DNA of 64,000 nt, from NCBI GenBank assembly GCA_973895155.1, contig OZ316894.1, forward strand, positions 21,948,001-22,012,000, given 5' to 3'. Position 1 is the stretch's first letter, and each line of letters opens with the position of its first letter. Below, piece after piece: positions 46,801 to 59,227 of the stretch. The notes under the pieces are model-generated. The model was given only the letters and a program-made list of their open reading frames with translations, had not been told where the DNA came from and did not search any database. Source of the stretch: Marsupella aquatica. Lineage: Eukaryota > Marchantiophyta. The position numbers and the translations under genes are program-made.

Positions 46801-49800
46801 GAAAGACGATGAGCCACCACCACGGTTGTCCTGCCCACCATTAGCCGATCCAAAGCTTCTTGCACGGTCTGTTCTGACCGTGTATCCAAGGCGCTGGTGG
46901 CCTCGTCCAGCAGCAGAACTGCAGGATTCCTCAACATGGCCCGAGCTATGGCTACTCGTTGCTTTTGTCCCCCTGAGAGCTGGATACCCCTCTCTCCAAC
47001 CTGTCATGGCCACCCAAATTGCTGTCATCTAGAGACTCGATAATGCATCTTTCTGTAACGTTACAGGCTCAATCTTACTATCTTCAAACGCTACTCTATG
47101 GAAAAAGCCTGTTGAATTATCGTGAACAGCTTATTCTAATTTCGTTTCAATGACAGTTGGGTCTGAGTTGACTACTAATTCCCATTCCATCCAATCTTCC
47201 ATCTGTCATTACTTCCAAGAATCCTTCAAGCATCAGTGCGAGACCACTCCCTGCAGTATGGAATGCGAATTCAATTTTAGGGCACAGGACAAACCTGAGT
47301 TTGATAGCCAAAAGGAAGTTTCTCTATGAACGAATGTGCATTGGCAGCTATCGCAGCTTCTTCAATCTCTTTCTGGGTAGCAGTATCCTTCCCATACAAA
47401 ATGTTTGCTGCAATAGTCGTCGCGAAAAGTGCTGGTTCCTGATTTACAAGTCCAATTCGCCCTCGCAGCCACTTCAGGTCTAGCTTTTTAATGTCATGTC
47501 CATCTAGCAAAACCTGGCCTACAAGTAAATTTCAGTCAGAGGTCTCCCTTAGAGTAAGTCTCAGGCAGAAGGCACCAAAATCCAACATACTGTGATTGAA
47601 ATTCATCAGACCCTGACAAACATCTCCAACCCAAATACGCATAGGTAGGAATTTACAAACAAATAGTGGGATTCACTGTTACCTGCAATTGGATCATAGA
47701 AACGTTCAATGAGGGACACAACAGTACTCTTTCCAGAACCGCTGCTTCCAACAATGGCGACTGTCCTTCCTGCGGGGATGACCAAGCTCAAGTTTTTGAA
47801 CACAAACACATCTGGTCTTGCGGGATATGCGAAGTCCACATTCCGGAGCTCAATATGACCCTCAACCTTCTCCAGCGTTTCAGAGTTTTCATTGACCACG
47901 TTGATTTTTGAATCATGATCGATCATTTGAAATATCTTGTACGCTGCCGCTTTTCCTTTAGCCAAGGCAGTGAGATTCGGCAATGCTTGCCCCAAAGCGC
48001 TGCATTGACAGTCAAGAGAGTTACAGGGGCCGGAATTCCTTCCTTCTGCGCTAAATGATGTGATCCTTAAATGAGAACTCTGTACTCGTTCTCGGACTGA
48101 AATTAGAAAGTCTCTCGTGACACAGAACAAGTAGTCCTGCTAAATTCAATTTCAAAGCATCGATCAACAAGACAATGGATGTTCACTTACTGTCCTGCGA
48201 AGACCACAGCGAAGACACTCGTCACCGCTTCACCACCTTTAACAACGCCTTCGCGAACAAGAACACCTCCGTACCAGAGGAGGAGTGCAAAACAAGGGTA
48301 CAGAACTGAATAAGTGCAACCCATTCCGATTCCCTTGGCGAGACCAGCTCTGGCCCCCAACTTCACTGTCTTCTCTAGAGATGTAGAATAAGCCTTGATG
48401 AATTTCGTTTCGCTCGCAAACGAATAAACCGTCCGCACCTGAGCAATTGCCTGCATTGACAACGAAATGAACCATGCCACTTGGAAATGATGATGAAATA
48501 CAACACAATGTTTGTGACAATGCATTCTAAGAATGTCGCTGACTCTCAGTGGCAGGCTTTGAACTTTAGAGCAAAAATGACATGGTGGAATCAATCGATG
48601 CCTCGACAAGCTATCATGCAAGAAATGTGGCCAAATGTAGCAAAATGTGGCTGGTTGTAGCGTATACGAGATTGAGGGCAGTAATTCACTGTCAAACAAG
48701 GGCTTCTACTGTGGCAAGTACAGTGAAACGCATACTTGTTCAGCGATTGTTCCCGCTTCGGCGTACGCTGTTGCGGCGCTAGCAGTGGTACGGGCCAACG
48801 TGTAAGCGTACCCCACCCCAGTCATTGCAAGCAGAGGTACCACGGCAACTGTCACTAGAGCAATGCGCCATTGTCGGCTGAATCCGACCACAAACCCCGA
48901 GAAAAAGTAGCCCATGAAGTGAATGAAATTGCCCAGCTGCATGGAAATCAACACAACCGAAACAACAACAGCATGATAGTCGGCTCACCCCGATGAACAT
49001 TATGACAGCAGCTGCCTTTCACAAACAAAATGATGAACCTCTAGTCCCACAGTTGCAATTGCACGACCGTACAGGATGGAAATTCGAGCGGGAAAGTTTC
49101 ACATGCTAGCGACTGTACCTTTTCGCTGATGGCATCCTGTACGATGAGAGGATCGGCCGCAATGCTGGACACAAAATCTCCCGTCTTGGTGTCGGTATCA
49201 AAGTACGCCACATCTTGTCGAAGCAGAGCTTCGAGGTACTTGGTCCTCATTTTCGCCGACTGCCTTTCTCCAGTGAGCATCCAAAATGATACCTCTACAC
49301 GGACGGGAAGCCAGGTTCAACCGAAAGGCAAGGGCAAAGGGGGGACTCTCGTGCACGTCATTGTGTAAAGGCTCATCTCTCTTACAACAAGTACATTGCG
49401 CAAACCTTTGGACAGAGAAAAAGAGAAGGGCAGAAACGATGTAAGTGGAATCTGAATGAGAGTTCGATAGAGATCGCACCGATCCATGCGGAGCCAAGAG
49501 TTGCAAGCCCCAGGTACAGAAAGTAGAGTGAGTACTGCACGCACGCAGGAATGGTTAGCGATCGTTATATTGCCCACTGTAGCAATCTTGAATATTATAC
49601 ATGAAATTAACACTGAGCTGAGCTAGGCTGTAGCCAACTCGAATATATATATATCAAACGATGACTTGTAGAACTGAGCTGAGCTGATTTTTCACGTAGC
49701 ACAGCCGTCCACTGTGCTACTGTACTTGGAGCTAAATGATACAAACAGCGATTGGCAATAGCCTTGGACCATGAACGAACTAATAATCGAGCTGAGCTGA

Positions 49801-50503
49801 TTTTGCACTTAGCACAGCCGTCCACTGTTCCTGGGCCACTGTACTCGGAGCTAAATGATACAAACAGCGATTGGCAACAGCCTTGCACCACGAACGATCT
49901 AACAATGGCCATTTGTAGTAACAATGGATGAGCTGATTGAAGTCATCATGTGGGTGACAGTCAGCTCCCGAGAGAGCCGAAGACTTGTATAGTTAGTCAG
50001 CTTTCCGAAAGGAGGAAGGCATGCAAGCGACTCATGAAGAAGTACTGTACCTTATCGACAGTATTGGTTGAGGACCCGATGTTTCCTGCATTCTCCTCTC
50101 CAAGCCCATTCAACAGCTTTCCAAAAAAGAGAATGAAGACTGGAATCGCTGAACCGTGCGCAGCGGCGCCGAGGGTCCCGCAGAACATGAGAAAGTAATC
50201 GAACTTGTCCGCAAACGAGAACAACCTAATGAAAGGAATCGACCCCTTGTCACCAGCTTCCTCTTCGCGCGACTTGACAGCGGCAGCTGAACCAGTTCCG
50301 TCGACTCCCTTTTCTGAACCCATCTCTTTCTTCACCATGTTGTGATCATCAACTTTTCCACAACGGTCGTTGAGATGAGGCCCTTCCCCATTCCACCCAT
50401 TCTCCGCTGCGTTTGTACTCCCATTCACTCGGACGAAGCCGCCGCCGCCGCCGCTGTCCCCATTGCTCTTCCTGTTCTTGCGGTCGCCATGCAGCAAAGC
50501 CAT
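43877..50503 (-). CDS. ABCB: Full-length ABCB (MDR/P-glycoprotein-type) transporter (11 exons, 1337 aa)
   Basis: Exons in transcription order: 50503-50051, 49534-49480, 49294-49119, 48936-48736, 48450-48191, 47999-47683, 47518-47295, 47000-46603, 46398-45947, 45710-45469, 45112-43877. They total 4014 nt, all phases agree and borders are GT..AG. Order is TMD1-NBD1-TMD2-NBD2. NBD1: Walker [10 protein letters not shown] (466-474), Q-loop '[10 protein letters not shown]', signature LSGGQ (570-574), Walker B LLLDEA (591-596), then 'AHRLST'. NBD2: Walker [10 protein letters not shown] (1121-1129), signature LSGGQ (1225-1229), '[11 protein letters not shown]' and 'AHRLST'. All ATPase residues are present at both sites. 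The first about 85 residues are polar and Gly-rich. The linker (about 695-730) repeats GGSF/RGSF motifs, possible phosphorylation sites. Members export auxin, alkaloids or xenobiotics across the plasma membrane; substrate cannot be read here. The start is the first ATG, just inside a GTG-opened frame. Confidence 0.94.
49676..49905. repeat. 113-bp tandem duplication inside ABCB intron 1
   Basis: Two units start at 49676 and 49789 ('gagctgagctgatttt'). They share 'tagcacagccgtccactgt', 'ggagctaaatgatacaaaca' and 'gcgattggcaa.agcctt' and are about 90% alike, so the duplication is recent. It lies in the 516-bp first intron. Confidence 0.85.
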
Positions 50504-52636
50504 CGCTGACGAGAACAGTGCTCGTTCAGTCACGAGTTCTAAGAAACGATTTCACGGTACTTCAATGTCGTTACATCACGAGTCTGGAACCGTCCGCCAC
50601 ATTACGAAGACGAGTATGTCGAAGAATTCCTTCGTGCATAGGGCTTCTGATCATCGATGACCAGTGCGCGTCCGCCAATGTCCCAAACTATAGCAGCCAT
50701 CGACATAGTTACGCCAAAAGCTCAAGGCATCATTGGTGACAAGAGCTCGAGTCTTTCAGGACATCACAGATTTCTAAAGCTGAGGCAGCATTTGTGAAGA
50801 CTGAGTTGTTGTTGTTGTTGCCGTGACGAAGTGTCGAATGACTGATGCTGTGTTGTTGCTACATTACTGTGCGTGGAAGTCACAACGATTCTCTCGTGCG
50901 ATCGTCGTGATTCACGGTACATGAGTTTCGACCAATGTTGTGACTTGCGAAGGAAATCGAGCAGAAGCTTTAAATGGGAAATTAAAGCTAACGTGTCAGA
51001 AGCAGGTTAAATTAATAATTTAATGAAGGGTATGGGACTGGGCGACAGCCCATTGGTTTTCCTGAGGGGTGGTGAGCTCATGAAACCTATCCTCTTGGAC
51101 AGGCAGGCCACTACTCAAACCAGAGTTTTGTTCTCAGCTAATCACACATCAAAATGTGATAATATACAATGTGCATTCATTGATTTAAAAAATAATAATG
51201 AGGTTTATCATGGGTGGGAGGGATGTCATACGCCGTATATGTTAGACTTCCATCGTGAGGTTGTATTTGCTTTGATTCACTCCGAAACCTCAGAGAGGAT
51301 CCTATGATGTGCGACGTTTTTGAAGAATAAACGCACTAAAACATAAATAAAGGAAGTGCTCTCAAGCATAATAGGAACTGGTGAGCAAACTACTCACCCC
51401 CAAATGTTTCCTATTGCTCACCTGGCAGGCCTGCTGGAGGCTATTATCTACATTGTTAAACAAGGTTAACACTAGCCTCCATTTGGTCAACAACTATCAA
51501 TGAGACATCAATGGTAGCAGGGCTCAGTGCAGGAGATACCAACGAGGTACTATGTCCAGGTCTGCAGTTTAGGATCCAACACTTAAAAAATATATTTTAG
51601 TCTAGTAGGGGTCTACAGTTCTTGGAGAAACAATACTCTCTTCACTCCTTGCCCAAAAAGCACCTCCGGACCAGGCCCTTGGAGGACAATTGTCTAGCCA
51701 CATAATCTAGTCGACAATAATTTGTTTGATATACCCTGTAAAAGAATCAACTACAGTATATAGTCCACAATGTGGCCTTCCACTGAGAAGTTAGACGAGG
51801 CCACATTGCAAATGCAATACCTGAAAATAAACTAACTCTCAATCACACTTGTCATTATGTCAATGTTACATGTGTAAACCCAAACCTATGCACATACTCT
51901 ATTTGTGGCTAGTAGATAGTTTTTGACAATCACTACTACGCTTTTGTTTCCCTTAATTAGAACATCTCTATCTGTCTAGGGGCAAATACCTGCTAAACCC
52001 AAAATTTAGAAAAACATTTGGAGGCCTGGAAATTACCTACACCCCCATCTTTTGGATTCGGTCACTAGAGCCCCTGCTCGTGCCCCCTCCCCCTTCTCTG
52101 ACCTCATCTCCAAAGTGAAGTGATGGCAAACTTTCCCAGTCAGGTCCAAACTTAAGTTTCAAGCATGTCTACCATATTGTCATCTTGTGACATGTGGTGG
52201 AATCTTTGACTTAGATTGGAATACAGACAAGGATATAGGTACTCTCTCCACGTTACATTCCTAGTACCAAATATGGCAGCCAGGGTTGTAAAAGAAGGGG
52301 CTCGTTTCCATTTATTTGGTTAGAAATTATAGGGGTCACAATTGGAAAGCCAGCCTTCCAAAACCAGCTTCTATATGCTCCTCTTACTAGCAGTTGCAAG
52401 CTCATTTGACCCCATTGTTGAAGATTCTTTTAGAGGTTAGGCTGCAATGACCCCATGGAGCCAGATGGTCTCACAACTGGCCAACCACTTGAATCAATGG
52501 AGAAAAACTCCTTACGCATGTCAAGAAGGGGACCCACCTGACCTAGCCTATAAGGACCAAATATTTGAAATGGTCACAATGGGTTACCAAAACATCAAAG
52601 TTTGTACTCGCAATCAAAGCCTCAAAAATGAGGATA
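50504..52636. other. ABCB upstream region and repeat spacer
   Basis: 50504-51000 probably holds the ABCB promoter and leader; a (GTT)n run lies near 50806-50820. The frame at 51023-51307 (about 94 codons) has no family resemblance. The remainder is AT-rich with no supported gene. Confidence 0.45.
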
Positions 52637-52706
52637 AGGATTGTCTCGCTGGGATTCAAACCTCGGACCTCCTACTAGTTCAAAGTTGGACTAAAATGCC
52701 TTAGAC
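52637..52706 (-). repeat. Possible tRNA-derived SINE head
   Basis: On the minus strand the sequence has a B-box-like GGTTTGAATCCC preceded by 'aggaggtccga', a loop containing CTTTGAA, and paired ends (GTCT..AGAC), resembling a decayed tRNA. The stems are incomplete, so it is not a functional tRNA. No matching 3' tail or target duplication was identified. Confidence 0.3.
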
Positions 52707-54055
52707 TTTGTACTTATTTGAGAGAAAAATTAGTTACTCATTAAGAACTCACCCTCACCCTTTTCTCATCCGCCCTCAGTTGAGTTTGTGGCAGGCTTTG
52801 GGTTCCCACTAACGAGTTCAACTGAAGTGTGCACTGTCTATTGAGAGTTGTGAATTGGCGCCACATCATCATGGCACGCTGCAAACAGGAAGAGATCTGT
52901 TTTTGGATAAAATTAACTTCTGTATTCGTGCTTGTGGCAACTTTTTTATGGCTTCAAGCAATCATCCACAACTATGAAGCTATGGTATAGAAGCTTCACT
53001 TTAGACAGTAGCCCTTGAAAGTAGCTTTGCACTGGGCTTTATTAGTAAGATTTATGTATGACATTAATAATTGTTTTTTAATCATTTTTTTCATTAGTAT
53101 TTAAAGGATGGGAATAGGGAATATATTTTGTTAAATTTTATTGTACTCTCCTCATGTTCAAAGAACGCATAGTCGGGGCTATTACATAGAATGCGACTTT
53201 GGAAGCTACTCAGTCGAGAGTTTTGAAAGGGAGCTTCTCCCCTCAGCATATTGTATCCACCAACAGTGTCAGCAGTAGCAATATCTGCCCTAAGTGGGCT
53301 CAGCCTAGGCTAAGGGCCGAGCTCCAAAAAAGAAGAAGAAAAAAAAAGGGCCGAGCTCCAAGGGCCAGGCCCAGGGTAGGGATTACAATCACTCCCTTTG
53401 ACACCCCTTGGGCCCAAACGGGGGCCCAAATACACTTTCTCCATCATGGTGTCTCTTTGGTTTAGTGTAACATTTGTTTGCACTCACATGTTCCACATAC
53501 TTGCTGCATAGTTTCTCCGTTTTATTTCTTACTCAAACACGCACCCCAAAAGATAAGAAAAAGATATGATCAAAATTGGATTTAATAACCCCTAATTCCA
53601 CAAAATATTGTGAGCCTCCTACCAAATCCAAGAAAGAAACACTAGTATACTTAGTTGCATGATAATTAGGAAGAAAACAAGTGAGGACCTTGTCTTGAGC
53701 TGATGCATCAGAGACCAAACCAAGCTAATGAAGTGACTCCCAATAAAGCTAGCCCAAAAGATGCACAGACTCCCAAATGTACAATTTAATGGTTGACCCT
53801 CTTTGGGTGTTTATTAACAAAGGCCATCGCAAAAGACTTAATGTAAATGCTACAAAGGACCATCACAAGTTACTAGGAGATAACAGTGTACGTAATGTGC
53901 CAAAGACATTTCATGATCAAGCTGAAGCTCAGGAGTTTCACTTTGGCCAACTTGGCACATCACATGCAACAAAACATAGCCTTGTTACGGGTCTAGTTAG
54001 AGACTATTGTAATTGTGAAAATTCTGTGAAAAATCCACATCATCCCATAAATTCT
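52707..54055. other. AT-rich intergenic DNA
   Basis: No gene is supported. An 'agggccgagctcca' phrase is duplicated near 53310-53360 around an A/G-rich run. Confidence 0.4.
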
Positions 54056-54059
54056 AAAC

Positions 54060-54265
54060 CATTGGATCTGTCTAATTGAACCATCTAGATTCTTTTCATG
54101 TGTGAGCACTTGTATGAACACTCATGTGGGACAAAAGTGAATACTTGATTCTCAGCCATTGGATGTTTCTAATTGGAGCATCTAGATTTCTTGTTTGTGG
54201 GAACATTTGTATATTCCTTGCATGTGGGGACACTTGTATGCAGAATCATGTGGGACAAAAATGAG
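54060..54265. repeat. 96-bp tandem duplication
   Basis: 'ccattggat.t.tctaattg' begins two units at 54060 and 54156. Both continue with 'catctagatt', '.cacttgtatg' and 'catgtgggacaaaa'. Confidence 0.75.
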
Positions 54266-54715
54266 AACCCCTATCAGATTGTATTAGAATATTAGATAAT
54301 GTCCATGCAATCATATCATACCAAAACATAGATGCATGTCCCCCATTTTTCTTAACCATGTCATAATGGAATGAGGGTACAAAATAAGGAAAAAAAGAGA
54401 GTCAATCCTAGCCCTTTATCAAAAATGGATTTTTTAGGTACCATCAGATCCACCTAGACTCTCCTCACACCCCAAATGTCTGTCAGAATGCCTGCTCGCA
54501 TCTGCCCAAAACGAAAATTAAAATAAATTTTGGAAATTTTGGAAAAATCTGAATATCTAGACTATTTCCAAAATAAAATAAATCAAAAAACACTCCCTCA
54601 TATTGTGTGACCATACATGGACACCCGCCGCACGTGCCCATGCATAAACCTTTTCTCTCCCCAATAACAACACTTTCACAACAATGATCTCGAGGGCCTT
54701 ACGCCCAGGGGGTCT

Positions 54716-54955
54716 CATATCACACACAAAATTTTGGGGCAATAACACATTAAACATAAGTAAAATTTTTAATCACTGATTTTTTAACCACTAATTCCTT
54801 TGACTTTTCAGAATCTTCTTATAATTTTCAGAAATTGATTAAAACAGCCCTAGTGTTCGTCCACAAAAAATTATTAGTCTTTCACAAAATCCAATAAAAA
54901 CCCTTTTACTTATTCATGCATTATGGGTCGGAAGAAAATAAGTGAGGACCCGCGG
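54716..54955. mobile_element. hAT-type MITE, diverged copy
   Basis: This starts CAGGGGGTCTCAT and ends GTGAGGACCCGCGG, which read inward resembles the family TIR. The interior keeps the order seen in copies A and C: 'attaaaacagccctagtgttc', 'ttattagtctttcac', 'ccaataaaaaccc'. No 8-bp target duplication is preserved, so this is an old copy. Confidence 0.55.
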
Positions 54956-55199
54956 ACAACAACAACAATGATCAAACTGATAACAATTTTATAACACTAA
55001 CAACCCAACCAAAATGAAGAGACTTTTGCACTATCATGGTTGTTTTCCAAATTTTGACTTTTTTCATGTCAACAAAAGACTATGAAGCAAAACATGGAAG
55101 GGGTCAAAGAGACTGGAAAAAAAAGAGGGGGGGATGATCAAGGAGAAAGTGGGAGGCACATGGATGGGAAGGCACGACCTTCAAAGCTCAATGGATGAG

Positions 55200-55474
55200 A
55201 AAAGGGGAATGCAATGATAATTTTTATGCAACACATTCTTTTACATCCCTATATCTTTTATTTCACTGTAACATCTGTTGCATAACAACATACTTTCTGC
55301 AATGATATATTTTGTACATCTTTTGCACAAGGACATCTTTTATGCATTATCATCTTTTATGTAATGTCATCTTTTATGTAATGTTATTTTTTGGGTAATG
55401 ACATTTTTTACACTAGAACATCTTCAATTTGCATATAACAATATCTCTGGTGTAATGCACAAGTATTGAGCTAG
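55200..55474 (+). mobile_element. Candidate Helitron 3' end, related to the element at 20391
   Basis: A run of 'acatcttttatg'/'catcttttatgtaatg' phrases, like the interior of the intact Helitron, leads to 'ggtgtaatgcac' (weak GTG..CAC stem) and then CTAG (55471-55474) followed by T. This fits a Helitron terminus. The 5' end was not found, so the start given is only where the similar interior becomes evident. Confidence 0.45.
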
Positions 55475-56035
55475 TTTTGCATTACAACCAATCACCCAAA
55501 ATTTCAAATATGTCTTGTAGAGCCCTTAATTGCTGATGATAGGAATTATATAACATTACCAAAACTAAACCTCAACTAATATTTTACCCTGAAGTCCTTG
55601 CAACACTCAATGGTTCCACCATTGGATCATTCCAAACTAGCCAGAGTTACTTTGGTTAATCAAGAGTGCAAATAGTGGGATTATAATGACTTAACATAAA
55701 ATAGTGACAAAGCATCCAATTCCATTCTTTTTGGTGCCCCTGAAGCCTGTAGTTGATCTAAGGATGCACTACACAACAAGGGCACATGAGAACCTTCAAA
55801 TCAGGTTGGACTTATCTAGAGTATTTGTAGTAGTGTTACATGTTTGGGACAGGCTTCTTCTTGGGCTTCTTGAGGGATGAGGGTATGAAAAAATTCAAAT
55901 GATGTGTTAGTTGGCTTTAAGTTACAACTTGTTGGATGTCCTTGTGTGCAACTCTTCAGAACTTTTCTTAGGAGGACTCTAAGTGGATTGTAGGAGTGTG
56001 ATTCCCCACCAATCAAGCAAAACTTGCTTATGCAC
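55475..56035. other. AT-rich intergenic DNA
   Basis: No gene is supported. This is ordinary spacer between the candidate Helitron end and the degenerate repeat block. Confidence 0.4.
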
Positions 56036-57340
56036 TGAAGCTGACTAAGCCAACTTCATCATTTAGATCATTTTTGTGCTTTTTAAATTCATTTCTATTG
56101 CAATGGATAGAAATAACTCCAAGTTTATCACTTACAGAATAGACATGGTGGTCTATTTTAATAAAATCTTAGTAAGTACCAATGAAGGTAAAAGTTAAGA
56201 ATAAGGCAAACGCAAAGCTAGTCAATGATTAGTTTTCCACAGAACACACATATTGTGACACAAATGCCTTCTAAGCAAATTTACCTAAGCCGACCTTAAG
56301 CCAAGTTGACACAGGCAGATCAGACCTGAGCTGACCTCAACTGAGCCAATCTGACCAGAAAAAACCTTGTCTGAGCCAAGTTGACCTTTGCCAACCTAAT
56401 CTATCTAAGCTAACTTCAAAATTCTTACCAATTAACATTGTGCATTTTTTAATTTCATTTCTATTGGATAAAAAAGGTGTGAGTTTACTACCTAATAGTA
56501 TAGACATATCCGTATACTCTGGTAAAAGCTGAGTACCATTGGAACTTGAAGTTGAGACATCAAAATGTACATTCAAAGATATATAAAATAGACAAAGCGG
56601 GAGACAAAGATAGCCAATGATTAGTTTGCCACACTATACACAACTCTCTTCTTAGGTGATTTACCTAAGATGATTTCACTTAAGCTGCTTTACCTAAGGT
56701 GACCTTTGTATGATCAAAATGGACAGCATAACGTCTCATAATCATCAATCATTTAACACCCAAGTACACCGACACAAAGATACGTGGTTCACCCCATCAG
56801 GGCTACATCCACGGCCGCACCAAGAGCTTCACTATGAACATAAAAAGTACATATCACCATAGCTCCATGGTCCAAGCTCTCTCTCTCACACACAGTTCTC
56901 AACTAAGTGTTCTCTCTCCATGGGACACCAAGAGGGTTATCCCTTCATGAAGAGTCTAGTCAACTAATGTTAACTCCGGTTAACTTACTCTAGTTAACCT
57001 AGCCAAGGTTGAGTCGAAAACCTAACAACCTTAAGTTGACTTGACCTAAGCAGATCTGACCCCAGCCGACCTTACCTAAGCCAAATTGACATTTTCTGAT
57101 GTTATATATGCTGAATTCAAAACTTAGAGCAGGGTCCAACATTTTTTACTTTCATTTGTAAAAGTTGAAAGTTTTAGAGCTCATAGAATAGACATGGTGA
57201 CCATATACTGTGGCAAAATCTTAGTACCAATGGAGCATAGGGTCAAGAATAAAAAATAGGCAAAGATAGCCCATATTTGTCTGATTAGTATGCCACATAA
57301 GACATAATTAAATGCCTTCTAAGCTAATTTGACCCAGGCA
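56036..57340. repeat. Degenerate repeat of about 360 bp, three units, third separated by an insertion
   Basis: Units near 56036, 56395 and 57090 share, in order, a 'catttctattg' phrase, 'gaatagacatggtg', 'aaaatcttagtaccaatg', 'agctagtcaatgattag', 'gccacac' and 'cttctaagc..atttacctaag'. Between them run GA/CC-rich phrases such as 'gagccaagttgacc' and 'ggcagatctgacct'. Units 2 and 3 are separated by about 300 bp carrying the 'gtggttcacc' dispersed repeat (about 56730-57030). Confidence 0.65.
56730..57030. repeat. Dispersed 'gtggttcacc' repeat, copy inside the 360-bp repeat
   Basis: Contains 'cgtggttcaccccatcaggg' with 'gctacatccacgg' and, about 190 bases later, 'ctccggttaacttactctag'. The same order of phrases occurs near 34145-34350 and 57650-57990. 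Its class is unknown. Confidence 0.5.
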
Positions 57341-58940
57341 GATCTGACCTAGGAGGACCTAAAGAAAAACAGTATTCATTATGGGAGTGCTTGCTCTCTT
57401 GTTTATTTGGGGTTGAGTGGTCCTCACCCTCTTTCCCCCTTTATTCCTCAAAAAAAAAGAAAAACAATTCAATCAATCTACAAATCAATGTGGCATGGAA
57501 GAACTAGAAATAAATTAAACCTCATAACTCTTTCCATGATAGGTGAAGGGTTGTGAAATGAATGTCTTTTCGCATATGAATGGACATCCTTATTGCTAGT
57601 TGTGTTGAGATACATGTGTTGAGGAACCAGGGTACAACGCACAATCTATCTTGACTTAAAGAAGTTTGGTTCACCCTGTTTAGGGTGCATCCTTGACCAA
57701 AAGGAAAATTTGACTAAATATATTAACACGTACCATACATTGGCCATAGCTTGACAAATCACATGCTGAGCTCCATGACACTATACTATTCTCTCTCTCC
57801 ACTCTCCAACTCTTCACCATTGATATCTAGTGTGGGCACAATGAAGTGTTCCTCCAAGGTATAGGCCCTCTCCACTAGTCTAACCTTAGCAGCACTAATT
57901 CATGGTAAAGTACATTGTGTTAGGAGAGTTAACCTATTTAACCACTTGCTTGCATTGAGTTAAGTATCAACAAGTTGTTAACCCTTGCTACTCTCAACAA
58001 TGTTGTTATGGATGGGGCACTTGTAAACGAACCCTACATCCTAATTCTCCCTCCCCCACCTTCCCTTATCACATCAAACAACTTTCCTTTTGGTAGAGTC
58101 CAATTGAGAGAAAAGTGGTTGGAAATTTAAAGCTCAATGATGTTACTAAACAATTCACAACTAGACCCACATACTGGTTTTATTGGTTCTAAGACAAGAC
58201 TTAATTAAAAATTTATGTATGAGAACCTTACTAGCTAGGGCAGTTTAATCCAAGTTTGAGACTTACAAGCTAGAGAAGATAAGGTTTAGAAACCAATTTT
58301 GGGAATATTCTTAATGGGGGGAAAAATGTTGTTTTCTTCTTCTTCTTAAATTTTAGGGTATATGAGGCATAGAAATGACTGGGTATGTGGGGTCTCCTTG
58401 TAGCGAGACTCCCAGGAGCTAAAGAGTGATAATTAAAGACAATCATTAAGCTTCTCCTTTGCACCACTAGAGTGTTTGACATTTTACAACCCCTAAAACA
58501 TTGTAAAATTTATAGGTGTTTTTGCATGTTGGCCTCATTCACAATTGGGTGCACCTCGCAGGAACCACTTTCAGGACTCAAAAACATGCTTTTTTAGTGA
58601 AAAATGACTTTCGTAACATGGAAAAAGGTTCATCATGATTTTATCTCAAGACATTTAAGTCTAATTTTTTCACAAGACTATTTTACATGGTGTAACCTAC
58701 CTCACCATGTAGATACATCAAGTTTTCAACTGTTTTAAGGGATCATTTTATTGATGGCCCTAAATAAGCCAAAATTATTGATTATTTTTGTCCTGTACAT
58801 AAAGGTTTAGTGTGTGTCACTATTTAAGTTTTGAAATATAAGATTATGCTATTAGTATGCATGCTTTGGTAAAATTTCATTGTCTAAAATACATTTTTTA
58901 GAGTCCTTTTGAGTCCTGAAATGATGTGAACCGTTGCGTG
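57341..58940. other. AT-rich intergenic DNA with another 'ggttcacc' repeat copy
   Basis: 57650-57990 is a diverged copy of the dispersed repeat ('ggttcaccctgtttagggtg', later 'gagttaacctatttaacc'). No gene is supported in the rest. Confidence 0.45.
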
Positions 58941-59219
58941 CTCGGGGGTCTCACTATATGGGGACCTCCCCATCGCCTGCGACGTTTTTAGGCCTCGGAC
59001 CCCCTAAAATGTAAGAATTTTTTTTTAACCCCTATAAAGTTGGAATATTCTAAAAATTGGATTAAAAAGACCCTAATGTTCTTATAAGTCTCAAAATTTA
59101 ATTTAAAAGACCATATTGTTCTTCTACAAAAATTCTTAAGTCTTCCCTTAGAACCAATAAAATGACCCTATCCTTCGTCGCACGCGATATGCCATTTTTG
59201 TGGAAGTGAAACCCCCGAG
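58941..59219. mobile_element. hAT-type MITE, copy C, with intact TSD
   Basis: This 279-bp element starts CTCGGGGGTCTCAC and, read inward from the right end, CTCGGGGGTTTCAC (13 of 14 alike). The perfect 8-bp target duplication GTTGCGTG flanks it at 58933-58940 and 59220-59227. The interior aligns along its length with copy A at 2224-2513. It is non-coding. Confidence 0.9.
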
Positions 59220-59227
59220 GTTGCGTG

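Noticed and set aside
50504-50533. Start of ABCB at 50533
   Set aside because: The codon there is GTG; the first ATG is at 50503.
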